A stretch of DNA of 64,000 nucleotides from Physcomitrium patens (lineage: Eukaryota > Streptophyta > Bryopsida > Funariales > Funariaceae), in contig NC_037274.1 in the NCBI RefSeq assembly GCF_000002425.4, forward strand, positions 15,229,517-15,293,516, written 5' to 3'. Below are positions 49,280 to 64,000 of the stretch, piece by piece; position 1 is the first letter of the stretch; every line of letters begins with the position of its first letter. The notes under the pieces were generated by a model, which worked only from the letters and a program-made list of their open reading frames with translations, made no database searches and was not told where the DNA came from. The translations under genes were made by a program, and so were the position numbers.

Positions 49280-51480
49280 GCAGCCAGCAATCAAAGTAAG
49301 ATTAGAAGGTTGTTTTTTTGTTTTTATTTTTATTTTTTAACTAGTGATTCAACCTAATGTAGTGCACATTGTTTTCTTAGTCTGACAAGTCCTGTTCGAC
49401 GTGGTCAGTCCATGTAGTCGGCCGCTGAACAAGTAAATCTTAATCCTATCCTCCTGGATATTTAGATTGCAACAACTTATTATTCAATACTTTTCGACAA
49501 CTCTGGAGCCTTTGAGTTCAATTTCTGTAACCATTCGGCTTCCAACCTTAAAAGTATTCTTGCTGACCTGCTTTGGAATGCATCCAACATGTTTGCCTCG
49601 GTAATTCTGATGAACTCCTTTCAGTTCACAACCAGGTGGTTGCCTAGATTAATTCCGTAGAACCGCCACTAAATCATTGTATTTCTGATAATTTAAGGAA
49701 GAAATTGGCGCTAATTGTTGTCGCACGATCGAAATGCTAAAAGGCAATTATTCGATCGACAATCCACCCCTCGTGCGCATAAAACCCAACTTATGCAACC
49801 TGAAAGCCCAGGAAGATCTAAGTTAGGCAATGTGACTGAGATCAAAGAGGAGAAAATCCTTGCCATTGCGAGCTTGATATCCTGTCAGCGACATCTCATG
49901 GATGCCAGCTCAATGGACAATCTCACATGAAGTACCATTGCGCTCTGCATTTGCGAACCATGGAGAATATAGTTAATGCGGATGTTGTGGCCCTGAAAGG
50001 ATGGCGGTGAGTGATGAAGCCAAAGATGGGATTCGAGAAGATGGATACGACCTCAGAATTTTCACGGCACTGTAAAAAGAACCATTCGAATCTGGATCCG
50101 CTGATGCACGCTTCTGATTAAGTGTTGGAGACTGCTCACCAACTTGCGATCGTGGGTCAGTCAAACAAGTTTGTGCAAACCTCAGTTGCGTATTTGCATG
50201 GTGAGACGCTGAAGGGTGGAAGCTGGGAAATTGGAAAAGCCATAGAAGCGCAAGCCATGAGGCGATGCGCTAACCACTAATGCAAGCGAGTACTGACGTT
50301 GACCGCTGGGTAGTTATCGTGCACGTTGAGTACTTCCCTTGTTGGATTTCAGTTAAGTAACCGACTATAATTGGAGAAAATATCTTGAATCGGGCAAATG
50401 GTTTGCTACAATTTTGGGCAAGGTTTTCCTCCGAAGGTTCAGTTTTTACTCGTTTGACTAAGTGCTGCGGAAGTACGAGTTGATTCGAAAGTCTCACCCC
50501 AAAAACACTGCTTGATCTCGCTTAGCTAAGTTGAATGGTGCAGCTGCCTCCTTTTCAGTGTCATTGCTCACTTATATTTTCCTATGCTGTAGGGAAATCA
50601 GTTGACTTGTACTTAACAGATTCAAGCTCAGTGGTGGTGGTAATCTGTGGGGGCAATGGCGCAAGTCAAAACCAATTTGGAGGTGACGGTGGTGAATTCT
50701 GCGGAGCGTATCTGCGCCTCAAAGAGCTGCTTTCTGAGAAGTCAAATCTCAACCAAAACGTCTGGGTTCTTCAAGGTTGCCTTTCAATGCGTCACGGCAC
50801 TTGATTTGCGACTTTGTGAGATTACAACACTGGAGCTATTTCCCAATGAGCACAAGTGTGTGTGTGTGTTTTTCTGTTGCCGAGCTGGAAAGTCTTAGTA
50901 TAATTCACGTGCACATCTGAAGCCGAAGTACAATGTAGTTGACGTAGCGTACAGAATTTCCTACAAAAATCTAAAATCTTTTGACCCCACCTCCATGTTC
51001 CACTAAGTGAATCCTGTTCTGTTTTATATAACCCTTCAAATTTTCATCTTCATTACATCAGAGTTTTCATTTTTATTTTTTATTCTTTTTTTCTTCCTGA
51101 GCTGGCTCTTACCTATGTGATGCACATACTAGATGTAGGTTTATAAGTAATCGATGTAGCAATTGCAGTTCGAGTGTGCGAGACTGTAACAATGCAACAC
51201 TGAATCCAATGCAGTTCGATGCAACTTGACCTGAACTTGGTATAGGTTTTCAATTTCATCTAACACAATGTAAAATTTGCGGTGAAGTCCTCCCATTTTT
51301 CTAACCACCGACGACGACGTTTTCTTCTAAGCAACTCCAATCAAGACCTCATATTAATAATAATAATAATAAAAAAAATGAGTACTTCGCATCCAATCTT
51401 ACGACATCGACTTCCTGAGAAAACCGTGAGACCAAACTTCAAATTGTAAATGACAAAACAGAAAAACAAGGAGACGTGTA
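49280..51480. other. Spacer between the two GH9 copies
   Basis: 3' UTR then about 2 kb without a recognisable gene. A frame at 50535-50898 has no known domain. Confidence 0.5.
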
Positions 51481-51488
51481 ATAAAAAA

Positions 51489-51537
51489 TGACGTCAAGTA
51501 GGTCAAATTTTGATCACTTCCTTGCATACTTATAAGG
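51489..51537 (+). promoter_or_regulatory. Candidate core promoter of the intact GH9 gene
   Basis: A perfect bZIP-type palindrome TGACGTCA (51489-51496) stands about 35 bases before a TATA-like TTATAAGG (about 51530-51537). Together they lie about 190 bases upstream of the start codon. Spacing and order are right for a plant promoter; activity is inferred. Confidence 0.45.
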
Positions 51538-51677
51538 CTAGAATGTTAGCGGGTGCTGCAAATCCCAGTTCTCCATGAAAAGAAACACATGCCTCAGCTT
51601 CTTCTCTCACATTCCATCTTTCCACATTGCCGCTCTGCAAGCCTTTCCCGAAACAACTAAAGGAGTGCAACAGTTAA

Positions 51678-54541
<2,864 letters not shown>

Positions 54542-54681
54542 GATCCCATGCAAACATTCCTCAACACTGGTTTCACTTCGCTGTGATGGATCTGATCTCG
54601 AAATTAAAAAAACAGTCAAGTTGGCTTGACTAATAGCATCAAATCACACAATAAAAACAGCAACCTCGTATCTCTCTCGCT

Positions 54682-54708
<27 letters not shown>
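54682..54708. repeat. (TA)n microsatellite
   Basis: About 13 TA units downstream of the GH9 gene. Confidence 0.85.
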
Positions 54709-54713
<5 letters not shown>

Positions 54714-55062
54714 CGTTTCATTCTCGCTAGTTTCTCGGTTTGTGAACGCTCCGAGGAAGTGTTTCTCAACTAGCCTTGCAGTAGTTAGTGGTACCTAAGT
54801 TGAGATTTTTATATTCCTTACTCTGATTTTATAATATTGCGGCATTATAAAAGTAATTTTTTATGCGAACAATTTGCACCTACTCCTGATCCTGTTCATG
54901 CTGAACATCACACTGCTCAGAGAACTGGTTTCAACAAGACATGTGCAATCTTTTGCGAAATAGATTGATTTAGTGATGTTGCTAAGCGCTTTTTTTCTGT
55001 TGAAGTAAGGTGGAGTTGGTAAGCATGCGTTTCATTGGGGAAAAATGAAGGAACAAAAAAAA

Positions 55063-55086
55063 TTATATATATATATATATATATAT
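55063..55086. repeat. (TA)n microsatellite
   Basis: About 12 TA units in AT-rich spacer. Confidence 0.85.
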
Positions 55087-57187
55087 AAATATATATTAAA
55101 TGTGAAAACAATAGGCATCTTCATGAAAAGTTGATATATTGATAAATTGTAGAAAATCTTGTAGCCACACTTCTTTCAAACTGAATAACTTATTTTTCAA
55201 TATCCACTTCGAGCACCTCTACCTTGGAAGATAAAGAAAAAATTATAAAAACTTATATAATTTAATAGAATATTTATTTGATGTTAAAGTATCAATTATT
55301 TCTTTGTTTTGTATAATATTTCGAAGAAAAATCACACTAACTATTTTTTTAATTCTACCTTAAAAATTCATTAAATGTTTTTATCAAAAGAAAGCTTTCA
55401 AAAATTAACATTTTTAGCAACAGTTTAAAGAAAATTAAGAAACACAGTCCACAAATTATATGAGGATAAAGATGATAACCATGTCAAAAAAAATTTAATT
55501 TTTGAAAAATTCGTAGGTGAAATAGACAATCATTTTAAAACATGAATTAAACGTACTAAACGCAGTCTTAATATTCCCTTCATTCATATTAATTTTATTC
55601 TAAAAACATTATTCAAATTTCTGCCCACTTATCATATAATTTATCATTCAACATTTTTAACAAGTAAAACTATTCTAATCAAGGTTTCAAATGTGGCTAC
55701 TTAAGCAGTTTTTCTGACCAAATTTCATGTCCAATACAATGGTCATAAAAAATCATTCAGTATTTTTATGGGTATATTTGGGGTATTATGCAATGAAAAT
55801 TTAGATAATGAATAAATTCAGTGAACTTGGCAGCAATGCAAATTGTGTAATTTGACAAGATATTGAAGATTCTAATAGTTGTGTATTGGTTCCTATCAGC
55901 ACATGATTCTCTTCTTTAAAAATTATCACTTTCGAAAAATTCTTTGCTACAAAACTCATGGTTCATCTTTGTAACAAAAACTTATCAGGAATAACATTAC
56001 ATATTTTAAAGTTTTAAACCAGAACATTTCAGAGTTAAAAATGTATTCATACTCTACAAAAAATATCTCTTCTAATCAACTGTTTTAGTTTGCATAAGAT
56101 TGCAACAACCAATCCTTATACAATATTTAGCTTGTTAAAGTTGTTCAATTTTATTTTGCTTGTACTTCCTACATCTCTATTACTTCCTAACTGTCATGTC
56201 GAAGCATCAAATCATGTCTTGAACAAATTCCAATGTCCTTAACCTTTCTGTGTATACATCTTCTTGCAATTTCAAGCATAAAAGTATCATCAGTGGTTAG
56301 TTGTTAAAATACAACTTTAATTGCCTTATAAAACCCTCACACGAGAAGCTTGCTGAACAAAACACAAGTTGATCCCATTTTGTGCATGCAATCCAAACAA
56401 AGAGGATGAAGAAATCTACCCGTAAACTTGGGATTCGCCGCCAAGCATTCAAGGCAGCGCGTACAGGAGAAAGTCCGAAGTTCGAACGGACCATCGTACA
56501 GTTATTATTCAGAGTTTAATCAGTTTCAATCTCCTCTGCAAAAGCTGGCTGAAGAAATTGCCTCAGAAGTTGTACTGTTCCCTGGAATCCCTGAGATAAA
56601 CCTGTGTGGTGACAGACGGATCACGACTTGGAGACAATTTATCAACTGTAAACTGCGTGATACGTATTCGTTCAACAAATGTAAGAAATGAAGGATAAAT
56701 TAGCAGAGCATTCAGTGTCCAGATTGAAAGGGGACGAACATGATCAATTTTATCGAAATCGTATCCGTTTGGATTAAGGTTGAAAAAGACTAATGTTCTA
56801 CGGTACAAGGGCTCAAACCGCAACTGGCATCCAGATGACCATCGAGGTGTGGCAATGACCTTGATTTCGCAACCCAAGTCACACACCGCCCTATTTCCAA
56901 CATCATGATAAATGCAGTTCGCAACATAGTCTTCGTATTTGGAACTGATTTGTCAGAAGTGTAGTAAACTGAAACGGGAACCCCTCCAGCGAGCGCATGG
57001 AGATCTGAAGTGTGAGCTTGAATCGTTGAAAAAAATAAGCCGCTGAGGTTTTTAGGGACCCATAACCTCCGCTATTTTACTTTCAGAATCTCGGCTCGGG
57101 GTGACAGCATCCTGAAGGGAAAATTCATGCGAACAGGTCCAAGTACTGACAAGATTTTACATCCGCTGCCGAGTAGTAAGTTGCTTC

Positions 57188-59345
57188 CTACTTCATGATT
57201 GAGGAGTCGAAGTTCTCTCCCTGTGCAGATTGTTGCAGCAACCTGGGTTCGGCTGTGGTATGGTCGGTCTCTTTCTTCGAGATGTTCTCTAAGCCCAGTG
57301 GATCAGTAGAGTCTCTACGAATTTTTCGCGTCTTGAACGAACCAAGAGCCGCGTGAGAATAACCATATTTCTCGAGCACCTGGTTATCTGCGAAATTGAA
57401 GGCACGCTCCATCTGCTTGAAACATTCGTCATTCTCCACATTAGCTCCTAATTTGCAAGGTTTGCACCCCACGAAGTGAGTCACAAAAGGCCACCTCTCA
57501 TCTCCGTACCCTGGGTGGTCCTTGGCCATCATTTTCTCGTAGTTGTAAACTACGAACTTCCAGTATCCATGCAAGAAAAATTCCCACTCAACATACGTAT
57601 TTGCCTTCCACTTAGGATCGCCATACAGTATGATATAAACTAGCGCAGACTGGTCATCCGCTTCAAAAACCGGTCGATTAACAAGCTTATCAGTAAATAA
57701 TTCGCCTGCAAATTTTCGCACAAGTAAATGTTAGATGCGTGACACCCATATATTCATCTCAAATTTAGTTGTGAGTCCCTTCATTTCAAGTACAATATAT
57801 CGAGAACTTAACGAGGAAAGACTCAACGTAAACCATTCCCGAAACTATTCTTTGATCCTAGAAGCCCGAGTATGAATTATGAACTAAAATCCGTCACATC
57901 GCACAATAGGTTCACGTAGCAGGTTCTCTATTTCAGCTGAAGATGCAAAACAGAGGCGCCATGGTTCCCACCACATCATTTCTAGTAGCTAGGACAAGCA
58001 TCAGTATACTTCAGACATCATCTGTTCTTCATTAAGTAATATTAAACAGAATGCTTGAGTTGTCAAATAGCGAGACACAGGATCACGCACAGGTCACTAA
58101 TAACAAACTCCAGCGGTGGTCGCTTCTAACCATCACTGCCGATGCGAGATAGCAATCCGAGACTCGAGTACATTTCCCAAAGGCAGCAAGCATGGGAACG
58201 ATTGTTTTCAGGCAAAAGAGATTTTGACAATATAAGACCCAAACTATACCACCGAACTTCACCTAACACCACAATAGAATCGGAATGCGAAGAACAGGGA
58301 TCAGTGCCAAGTAACTAACTGCAACCCAGATCAGACGATTATCACCATCCCAACAATCCGGAGAGATCAACTATGTACCTGTAGACCCAAATGCCATCCT
58401 GCAATACAATCCACAAAAACGGAAGAGTTATTGAAGGAAGAGTGTACCTGCTTTAACCCTAGTTTCACCTTCTGGGCCAAAGGGAGCCAATGCGTCGAGC
58501 AAATCTAATGACCACTGACAGTTTCGAATGAGGAAACTTCCCGTATTGAGACCTATCCAACTATGCTGTTCGAATAGAAGATTATGAAACCCGTGCACGA
58601 TCAAGTTGTTCTTCCCATACTTCTCCATGGGCATCTCGAAGGTCATGTCCGTAAAGATAGCATCGCTGTCCATCCACCATATCCACTCGACGTCGGGGTG
58701 GTTAAGCATCATCTTTCTCAGAAGTGGAAGCTTGGCCCAAAACGAGCTCATTTCCTTCTCGAAAGTCGCCATGTTGTAGAAAAATTCGAGGCCGTGAAGG
58801 CGAGCGTAATCAATCCTGTTCTTCAGAAACTTCAGATGGTAGAAGTCGCCCATCGGATTAGCGCAAGGACTAGGCTGGGAACCCGACACGAGCAACGTCT
58901 TTGGTCTCCCACTCAGAGTCTTATTCATGCCAGGATTCAGAGTGTTCCACTTTTCACGTTGGGAGTCCCAGTCGGTGATTTTCGGGCCCAGAGTGTAAGG
59001 CGTACTGGGATCCCATTTCTCCTCTTCAACGAACTTGCTAGCAGTGGCATTATCAGGAACGGCATCCTCAACCTGAGCTAAGACCTTTGCCCTCTGTGCT
59101 TTTATAATCTGCTCTCTCAAATCAACCGAATGTGGGGCAGCGCTGCCCCCAAAGAGCCCACCAGGCCCCAATGTACCGCGAAGCACTAGAATAGTGATAA
59201 ACCCACACAGAACAGTGATCTTAAGAGAATTCACTGCCTTCACCAGTCTGCGGCCCTTCTGCGAGCTCAAAAAGTTCTTCGCCTTCATTTCACCTGCTTG
59301 TGACACTTTGTAGAATGTTTTTGCCTCTGTTGACGGACGCAACAT
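57188..59345 (-). CDS. XXT: GT34 xyloglucan 6-alpha-xylosyltransferase (Golgi type II membrane protein)
   Basis: Two exons on the minus strand, 59345-58448 and 57705-57188, phase-matched at KAG/ELF; 471 residues, close to the usual ~460 for XXT proteins. A single N-terminal membrane anchor (ITVLCGFITILVLRGTL, about 43-60) follows a basic cytosolic tail. A stem region and then the GT34 catalytic domain follow: KTLLVSGSQPSPCANPMGD, KNRIDYARLHG, the donor-binding DxD in WIWWMDSDAIFTD, HSWIGLNTGSFLIRNCQWS, FEADDQSALVYIL-type, WPFVTHFVGCKPC, and a QMERAFNFADNQVL helix. The enzyme adds xylose from UDP-xylose to the glucan backbone of xyloglucan in the Golgi (family knowledge). All key motifs are intact. 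The long upstream region (59.35-60.7 kb) probably contains a 5' UTR intron. A galactomannan galactosyltransferase of the same family is a less likely alternative. Confidence 0.9.
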
Positions 59346-61500
59346 CTTGCCGTTTAAACTTCTACGTAACGAAGACGTTGTCGAAATACGAAATTAGCTC
59401 ACGCACGAACCATGGTCACGAGGTCTTAAATCATCACGGTAAGGTTCTGTAACCTACTTCTCGGGTTCCGCGTTTCGATAGAAACGAATTTGCAGGGTAC
59501 GGCAATGCAGGTAGCTTACCTAACTATGGCTGATCTTACAACAACACCAGTACCTCTAGGAGACAGAGTGGCGAAACAAACAAAAGAGTATGTAAAACGG
59601 GCGGTGAATCGCACAGTTCGAAAACAATGTCCAACAGCAACTCGCCTTCAGAACATAGGAGCAAGCGTTAACCTCGTCAGCTCTCACACGAGCACACAAA
59701 CTCCCAGTCACATTCGGATCGTGAAGCAGAAATAGTGATTATTCGCACCTGCCATCACTGGCTTTGAATCCACTCGAGGCGACCCACATTCTGCAACGCA
59801 GCTCAACAAGAAAACACAAACACATGAAACTAATCGTGGAACTCTACAGAATCCTAAAGCGGGCCTAGGCGGGAATAACTCGACGAGACGACCACCTTCA
59901 GCCGCACCAGCTGAGGCATTCGGATTAGCAAGCACCCATCAGAAAGTCACTCAACACCCCCCTGTTCGCGGCATCATCTCCGGCCCGAACTCCAATATCT
60001 TCATAAACCAACACCAGCCACAGTGCTATAAATCCAATGAACGAAGCGGGAATCAAACCCACAGCCTCACCTCTGCCTCGAATCCCAATACATTTCTTTA
60101 AAAAGAAACCAACAGAGAATCGCTGATGAAGATACCCATGCGACACACCGCATCAGCGTTCCACAACTAAAAAAACATAAACACACACACTCACATTCTG
60201 CTCGAATACCTCCAATGTATTGCCCTTTCCAAGACCGCCTCCCCGGAAAATCGCTCCCGCACCACACTAATGCACCCAACTCACCAAATCCTACCCCCTA
60301 AAATTCACCGCCGACCACCATCAATTCAGAGGGACGCGGTGAAAGGAAGACCACGATGGAAGGATCCTCGTCACTGCAACAAAATTAACGCGAACTGTTG
60401 CCACTGCACGATGAGACAGTGATAGGGCTGCGAGGTTCAAAAATAATTTTCAAAAACAATGAAAGCGGAAGTGCGCGATAGCCAGAGTATGCGGGGGCGC
60501 TAAAGGATGAATCTGAAGGCGCGCCAGCGGGCTCCAGGAAACGATCGAGGAGGATCTGAAGCGAGAGAGAGAGGGTGGTGGTTGATCTGGATCTGGTTGC
60601 TGCGTGATTTCAGTGCTTTGCTGGGTGCAGACTGAATTCATCCAGAGGGAGCCTGCTTTCTCTCTCACCCGGGGCCGTCAGGGTGGAATGGGGCTCTTAC
60701 CTTTCGTTGTTACCCACCCGGGACAAGACAAGATTCGACACCCATGGGTGCGAAAATGACTGACTGATTGGCGCCGCAACACAGCGCACTCTACACTATA
60801 GCTAGCCCCACAACCCCCATTTAAATTGAATATCACGCAGCATCAGCAGCACGAGAAGGAGAAAGGGTAAAGTAAAGCAAACTTGCATGTGATCTTTTGC
60901 GTTTTTTTCTATTTTTCTTTTTGCTATTCTCTTCCTGAGCACCACGCATTATTGCAACCAAACTGTTCACTATATTTGGTCACATTAGAGAATAGGTCTC
61001 TGGCTTGTGGGTTGACTCACGCTTCCTCTTTCGTAGGAAACTTAAGCTAATGTTACCCAAGCCTCAACTGCGTGGAATTCGACCCTGTTCGTCGCAACTT
61101 TCTGAACCTGACTTTATTTTTTTTTAATGCATGATGAATGAGAAGTACAACCTGCCGCCTGCTGCTGGAACTTGTGTTGTGGTGCTTCGAATGGCTAATT
61201 TTGGGATGTTTGCAGAATCAAATTCGGCGTCAGAAATTGCTGCTGCTGCTGCTTGTTGCGTTTCGTTTTCGGCTTCAGCATAACTTTGCGCCGTTGGTCT
61301 CTGCTACATATCGTTTTGCTGCCTTGTTTTTATTGAACTATTTTATTGCCATGCTTTCTTGCCTTGTTGTGTGGTGCCTTTTATTTTCTGCATTGTTTTG
61401 TTGCTCTTTGTGTTTTTCTTCCTTGTTTTCTTGTTGTTAATGGCAGCAGAGTTGAGTATGGCGGAGCTGAAACAAAATAGCGCAAAAAATTGAGTGAGCA
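59346..61500. other. Leader/promoter of the XXT gene and spacer
   Basis: Normal composition with no recognisable coding region. Minus-strand GA-rich tracts (about 60560-60580) suit a plant 5' leader. Short frames on both strands are not supported. Confidence 0.5.
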
Positions 61501-61574
61501 ATGTGAATGGATGTTGAGTTTTTGAGAGTTCACATTGAAACGTTAGTGTTAACGAACCATCAAAGAGACATTTT

Positions 61575-61752
61575 TTTGTTCAAGATACAACATCCTATTC
61601 AATAATTTTAGAACAACCATATATTATGGTATTACAAATGGAAATAAAAGTATTTGATGATGGTTCAGCTCATGGACGGACACCTAATGAAGATAAAAGA
61701 AAAATAATATAATTTCTAATTATGCCTCTTAATTATGAATAAAATTGAATTA

Positions 61753-61787
<35 letters not shown>

Positions 61788-63130
61788 ATTGCTAAGAATT
61801 ATTGAAGAATTTAAGAATTTTGAAGAAATACCATTAAAAAATTGATGTCTAAGATTATAGAGGTATAAAAGAGGAAGTACTTTTGCAAGATATAGGTGCC
61901 TTTGATGCAAGATTTATTATTATTTTTTAAAATGGAAGTATGATATACAAGAAAGTTAAAGTTTTAAAAAGAAGAAAAAAGAAAAGAATGCATAATATCA
62001 AAAAAAGATTATATAAGTTAGAGATATTAGAAGATAATGAGAGGATTTTTAGTATTTATGACAAAAATAGATTAGAAGATTTTTAAGAGTTAATTACATC
62101 TATTGGATTAAGAGATATTAATAAGGTTGTGAAAATTTATTTAAAAAAGGTTTATTTTGTATTTGAATTTTTTCAAGGATCAAAAGTTATTATAAAGACA
62201 AAATATAAAATAGTAAACAAGAAGGTAAAATTTGTTGAAGTATTTGTAGGAAGAACAATTTATTCAATAGATGATTTATATTTGGGCTATAATCAATTTT
62301 ATCTTGTACATGGGAATAGAGATTTAACAATAATGAAAACACTACTTGGACTACTCAAAGTTTGTATTCTTCTTTAATTTTTTACTAATTCAGTTATATA
62401 TATGATGAATGGAATGAACAATATATTAAATAACTTCATTCCTAAAAAACTATGCCTTTTTTAGATGATATTCCAATCAAGGGATGTAAAAAAAAGAAAA
62501 AATGATAAGACTTAAGATAAAAGGGGGTGTTGCAAGTATGTTGTTGATTATATATAAGATTGTAAAAAGATTTTAATTTAACTTAAAGAAGTTCATCTGA
62601 CACTTTTGAAAGAAAAATCTACATTTGAAGTACAAAAAGTTGTCATTGTTGGAAATTTTTATAGATTTTATGGGAGAAAATAAAATCTAAGTAAATTTGA
62701 TGTAATTAGAAGGATGAAGGATACATGTGCCTCTTCAACAGAAGTAGCAAGTTTTTAGGTACTTGTATATTTTATTGTATATAGATTCTTTGTTAAATTC
62801 ATATAGCAAATCTATTATATAAAATATTACATAAGAGAAGTTGATTTAAATGAAAAAAGAAGCATATTAAAGCAATGCAAAGACTAAAGGTTTTATTATT
62901 GACACATTTAATTTTAAGATGAATTGATTATAAGTATAATTGACAAGTAATTCTTACTATAGATATTACTTATATTACTATTGGATGGGTTGTGGATCAA
63001 GATGATTTAAGTGAAAATAGATTTGTAGTTTGATTTGAAATTAAAGTTTTAAGTACTTGCCAATGTGTATATTTGCAAGTTAAAAGAAAACCATAGAAGT
63101 TTTTTCAGCCATGAAAGCTAAAAAAATATT
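61575..63130 (+). mobile_element. Decayed Ty3/Gypsy retrotransposon pol (protease-RT-RNase H)
   Basis: Read in order along + with frame jumps and many stops. The protease end is IILEQPYIMVLQMEIKVFDD (about 61605-61665). A segment LLRIIEEFKNFEEIPL (about 61790-61840) follows. The RT start is IKTKYKIVNKKVKFV (about 62180-62240), then DDLYLGYNQFYLV, NSVIYMMNGMNNILNNFI and the catalytic-box region TMPFLDDIPIKG (about 62450-62490). RT thumb pieces follow (FDVIRRMKDTCASSTEV, about 62700-62745; VLVYFIVYRFFVKFI). An RNase H-like segment is VILTIDITYITIGWVVDQDD (about 62945-63005). The order and spacing are those of chromovirus-like or other Ty3/Gypsy pol. Stops include TGA where Arg (CGA) is expected. 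No integrase or LTR was defined downstream. The element is dead. Confidence 0.75.
61759..61785. repeat. poly(A) run inside the Gypsy relic
   Basis: About 26 consecutive A interrupting the decayed pol frame, so it arose after the element inserted. Confidence 0.85.
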
Positions 63131-63139
63131 ATATTTATT

Positions 63140-64000
63140 GATATAGTAGTAATAATTCAATTTTTATGCAAATAATATTTTTTATTAAAAAATTATATCT
63201 ATTTATAAAATTGATATGCTAAATATTAGAATTTTGATTATATATATATATAGTTAATTTTTTAATAAATATTCTATAATATTATTAGATTCTTTTATTT
63301 CATAGAGTATATATTGTTGTGTGATGTGGCATCATATGTCAAATCACATTGGATGAAAATAATATATTTTAATTTAGAAAATTTTAATCCATTTAGAATT
63401 TTATATTAATTGGTCTTATTAGTGTCAATTAAGGTTTAGAGGTTTTAGGTAGAGAAGGTTATTTGATTTGATATTCTCTATCAAGTTAATTCTTGTGAGT
63501 GTTTTAAGAAGAATTTTTTTTACTTATTATAGAATTATGCTTGAATATGGTAATTTAGCCATTGAGTAAAATTTAGGATTCATTTTACATATTAACACTC
63601 TTGGATTGTTCATTGCTTCATTTGGTGTAAAAATTATCTTAAATTTTAGTGTGTAGATACTTCATTGTATTTTCAAAATATATTTTTTGTGCATACTTAT
63701 TTGGTTTTAAATTGCATACTTGATGATAGTTTTTGACACTCAATATTTTGTATATGACAATCTTTATTTACAAAAAAATATAAATTTAAAGATAATTTTT
63801 CATCTTATCTTATATCATATACAAAAACCTTTTTTATATAATTACAAGTAGCTTTGCAAAAAAGTAATGAAGAATAATTCTAAATAAAAATTTCTTTTCA
63901 GATAATTTCTCAATATTAAATTGTTTATTACATTATTTTTATACTACTAATTCTTTTCAAAACCTGGATTTCTAATCTTTCTAGAATATAGAAAATTTTG
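63140..64000. other. AT-rich sequence downstream of the Gypsy relic
   Basis: Very low GC with no coding trace. It may be the 3' part or LTR of the relic or another TE; a less AT-biased patch lies at about 63305-63480. Runs to the window edge. Confidence 0.4.

Larger units (their letters stand above)
54542..57187. other. Intergenic, partly AT-rich
   Basis: GH9 3' UTR with an AATAAA at 54650-54655, (TA)n tracts at 54682-54708 and 55063-55086, then an AT-rich stretch to about 56300. From about 56300 it is probably downstream sequence or 3' UTR of the minus-strand xylosyltransferase. No gene seen. Confidence 0.55.

Noticed and set aside
50535..50898. Frame between the GH9 genes considered as a secreted protein or carbohydrate-binding module
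   Set aside because: No recognisable module, no intron structure, and a microsatellite at its end; likely chance.

Overview
The window is nuclear DNA of a land plant, most likely a moss of the Physcomitrium (Physcomitrella) type. The evidence is: spliced genes with short GT-AG introns (and two GC-AG introns), a plant E(z)/CURLY LEAF protein, a redox-insensitive plastid-type fructose-1,6-bisphosphatase, a xyloglucan xylosyltransferase, plant GH9 endoglucanases and a plant tRNA-Glu. Genes of ordinary base composition are separated by very AT-rich islands full of (TA)n tracts, poly(A) runs and decayed transposon sequence. The species call is inference; no alignment was run.

Layout. 1-1707: 3' part of a MAPKKK-type kinase (+). 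3.3-6.2 kb: AT-rich island with an LTR-like block rich in TTCTAGAA palindromes. 10.1-14.6 kb: a 14-exon gene for a bacterial/cyanobacterial-style Ser/Thr kinase with a C-terminal membrane domain (+). 17.4-25.1 kb: an 18-exon E(z)/CLF gene (+), the PRC2 catalytic subunit, whose modelled exons sum exactly to 1000 codons. 27.0-29.0 kb: cpFBPaseII-like FBPase (+). 29.56 kb: tRNA-Glu(CUC). 31.9-32.2 kb: small lysine-rich conserved plant protein (+). 33.5-39 kb: AT-rich islands, with a 400-bp inverted-repeat (MITE/foldback) element at 36.3-36.7 kb. 41.8-43.2 kb: an MGC-starting, probably acylated protein resembling the N-terminus of plant glutaredoxin-like proteins but lacking the glutaredoxin domain (+). 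44.8-54.5 kb: a GH9 endoglucanase cluster on + in three states: a shredded relic, a nearly complete copy with frameshifts, and an intact copy. 57.2-59.3 kb: GT34 xyloglucan xylosyltransferase (-). 61.5-64 kb: AT-rich island holding a heavily decayed Ty3/Gypsy pol.

The GH9 glucanases and the GT34 xylosyltransferase both act on the cell wall, but they are adjacent and independently transcribed, and nothing shows co-regulation. The most informative oddities are the stepwise decay and intron loss in the GH9 cluster, the two GC-AG introns, the foldback element, the heat-shock-element-like clusters in two AT islands, the Asp/Lys repeat inside the CLF protein, and the stop-riddled Gypsy relic whose changes look like C-to-T deamination. 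I saw no clearly new multi-gene system.
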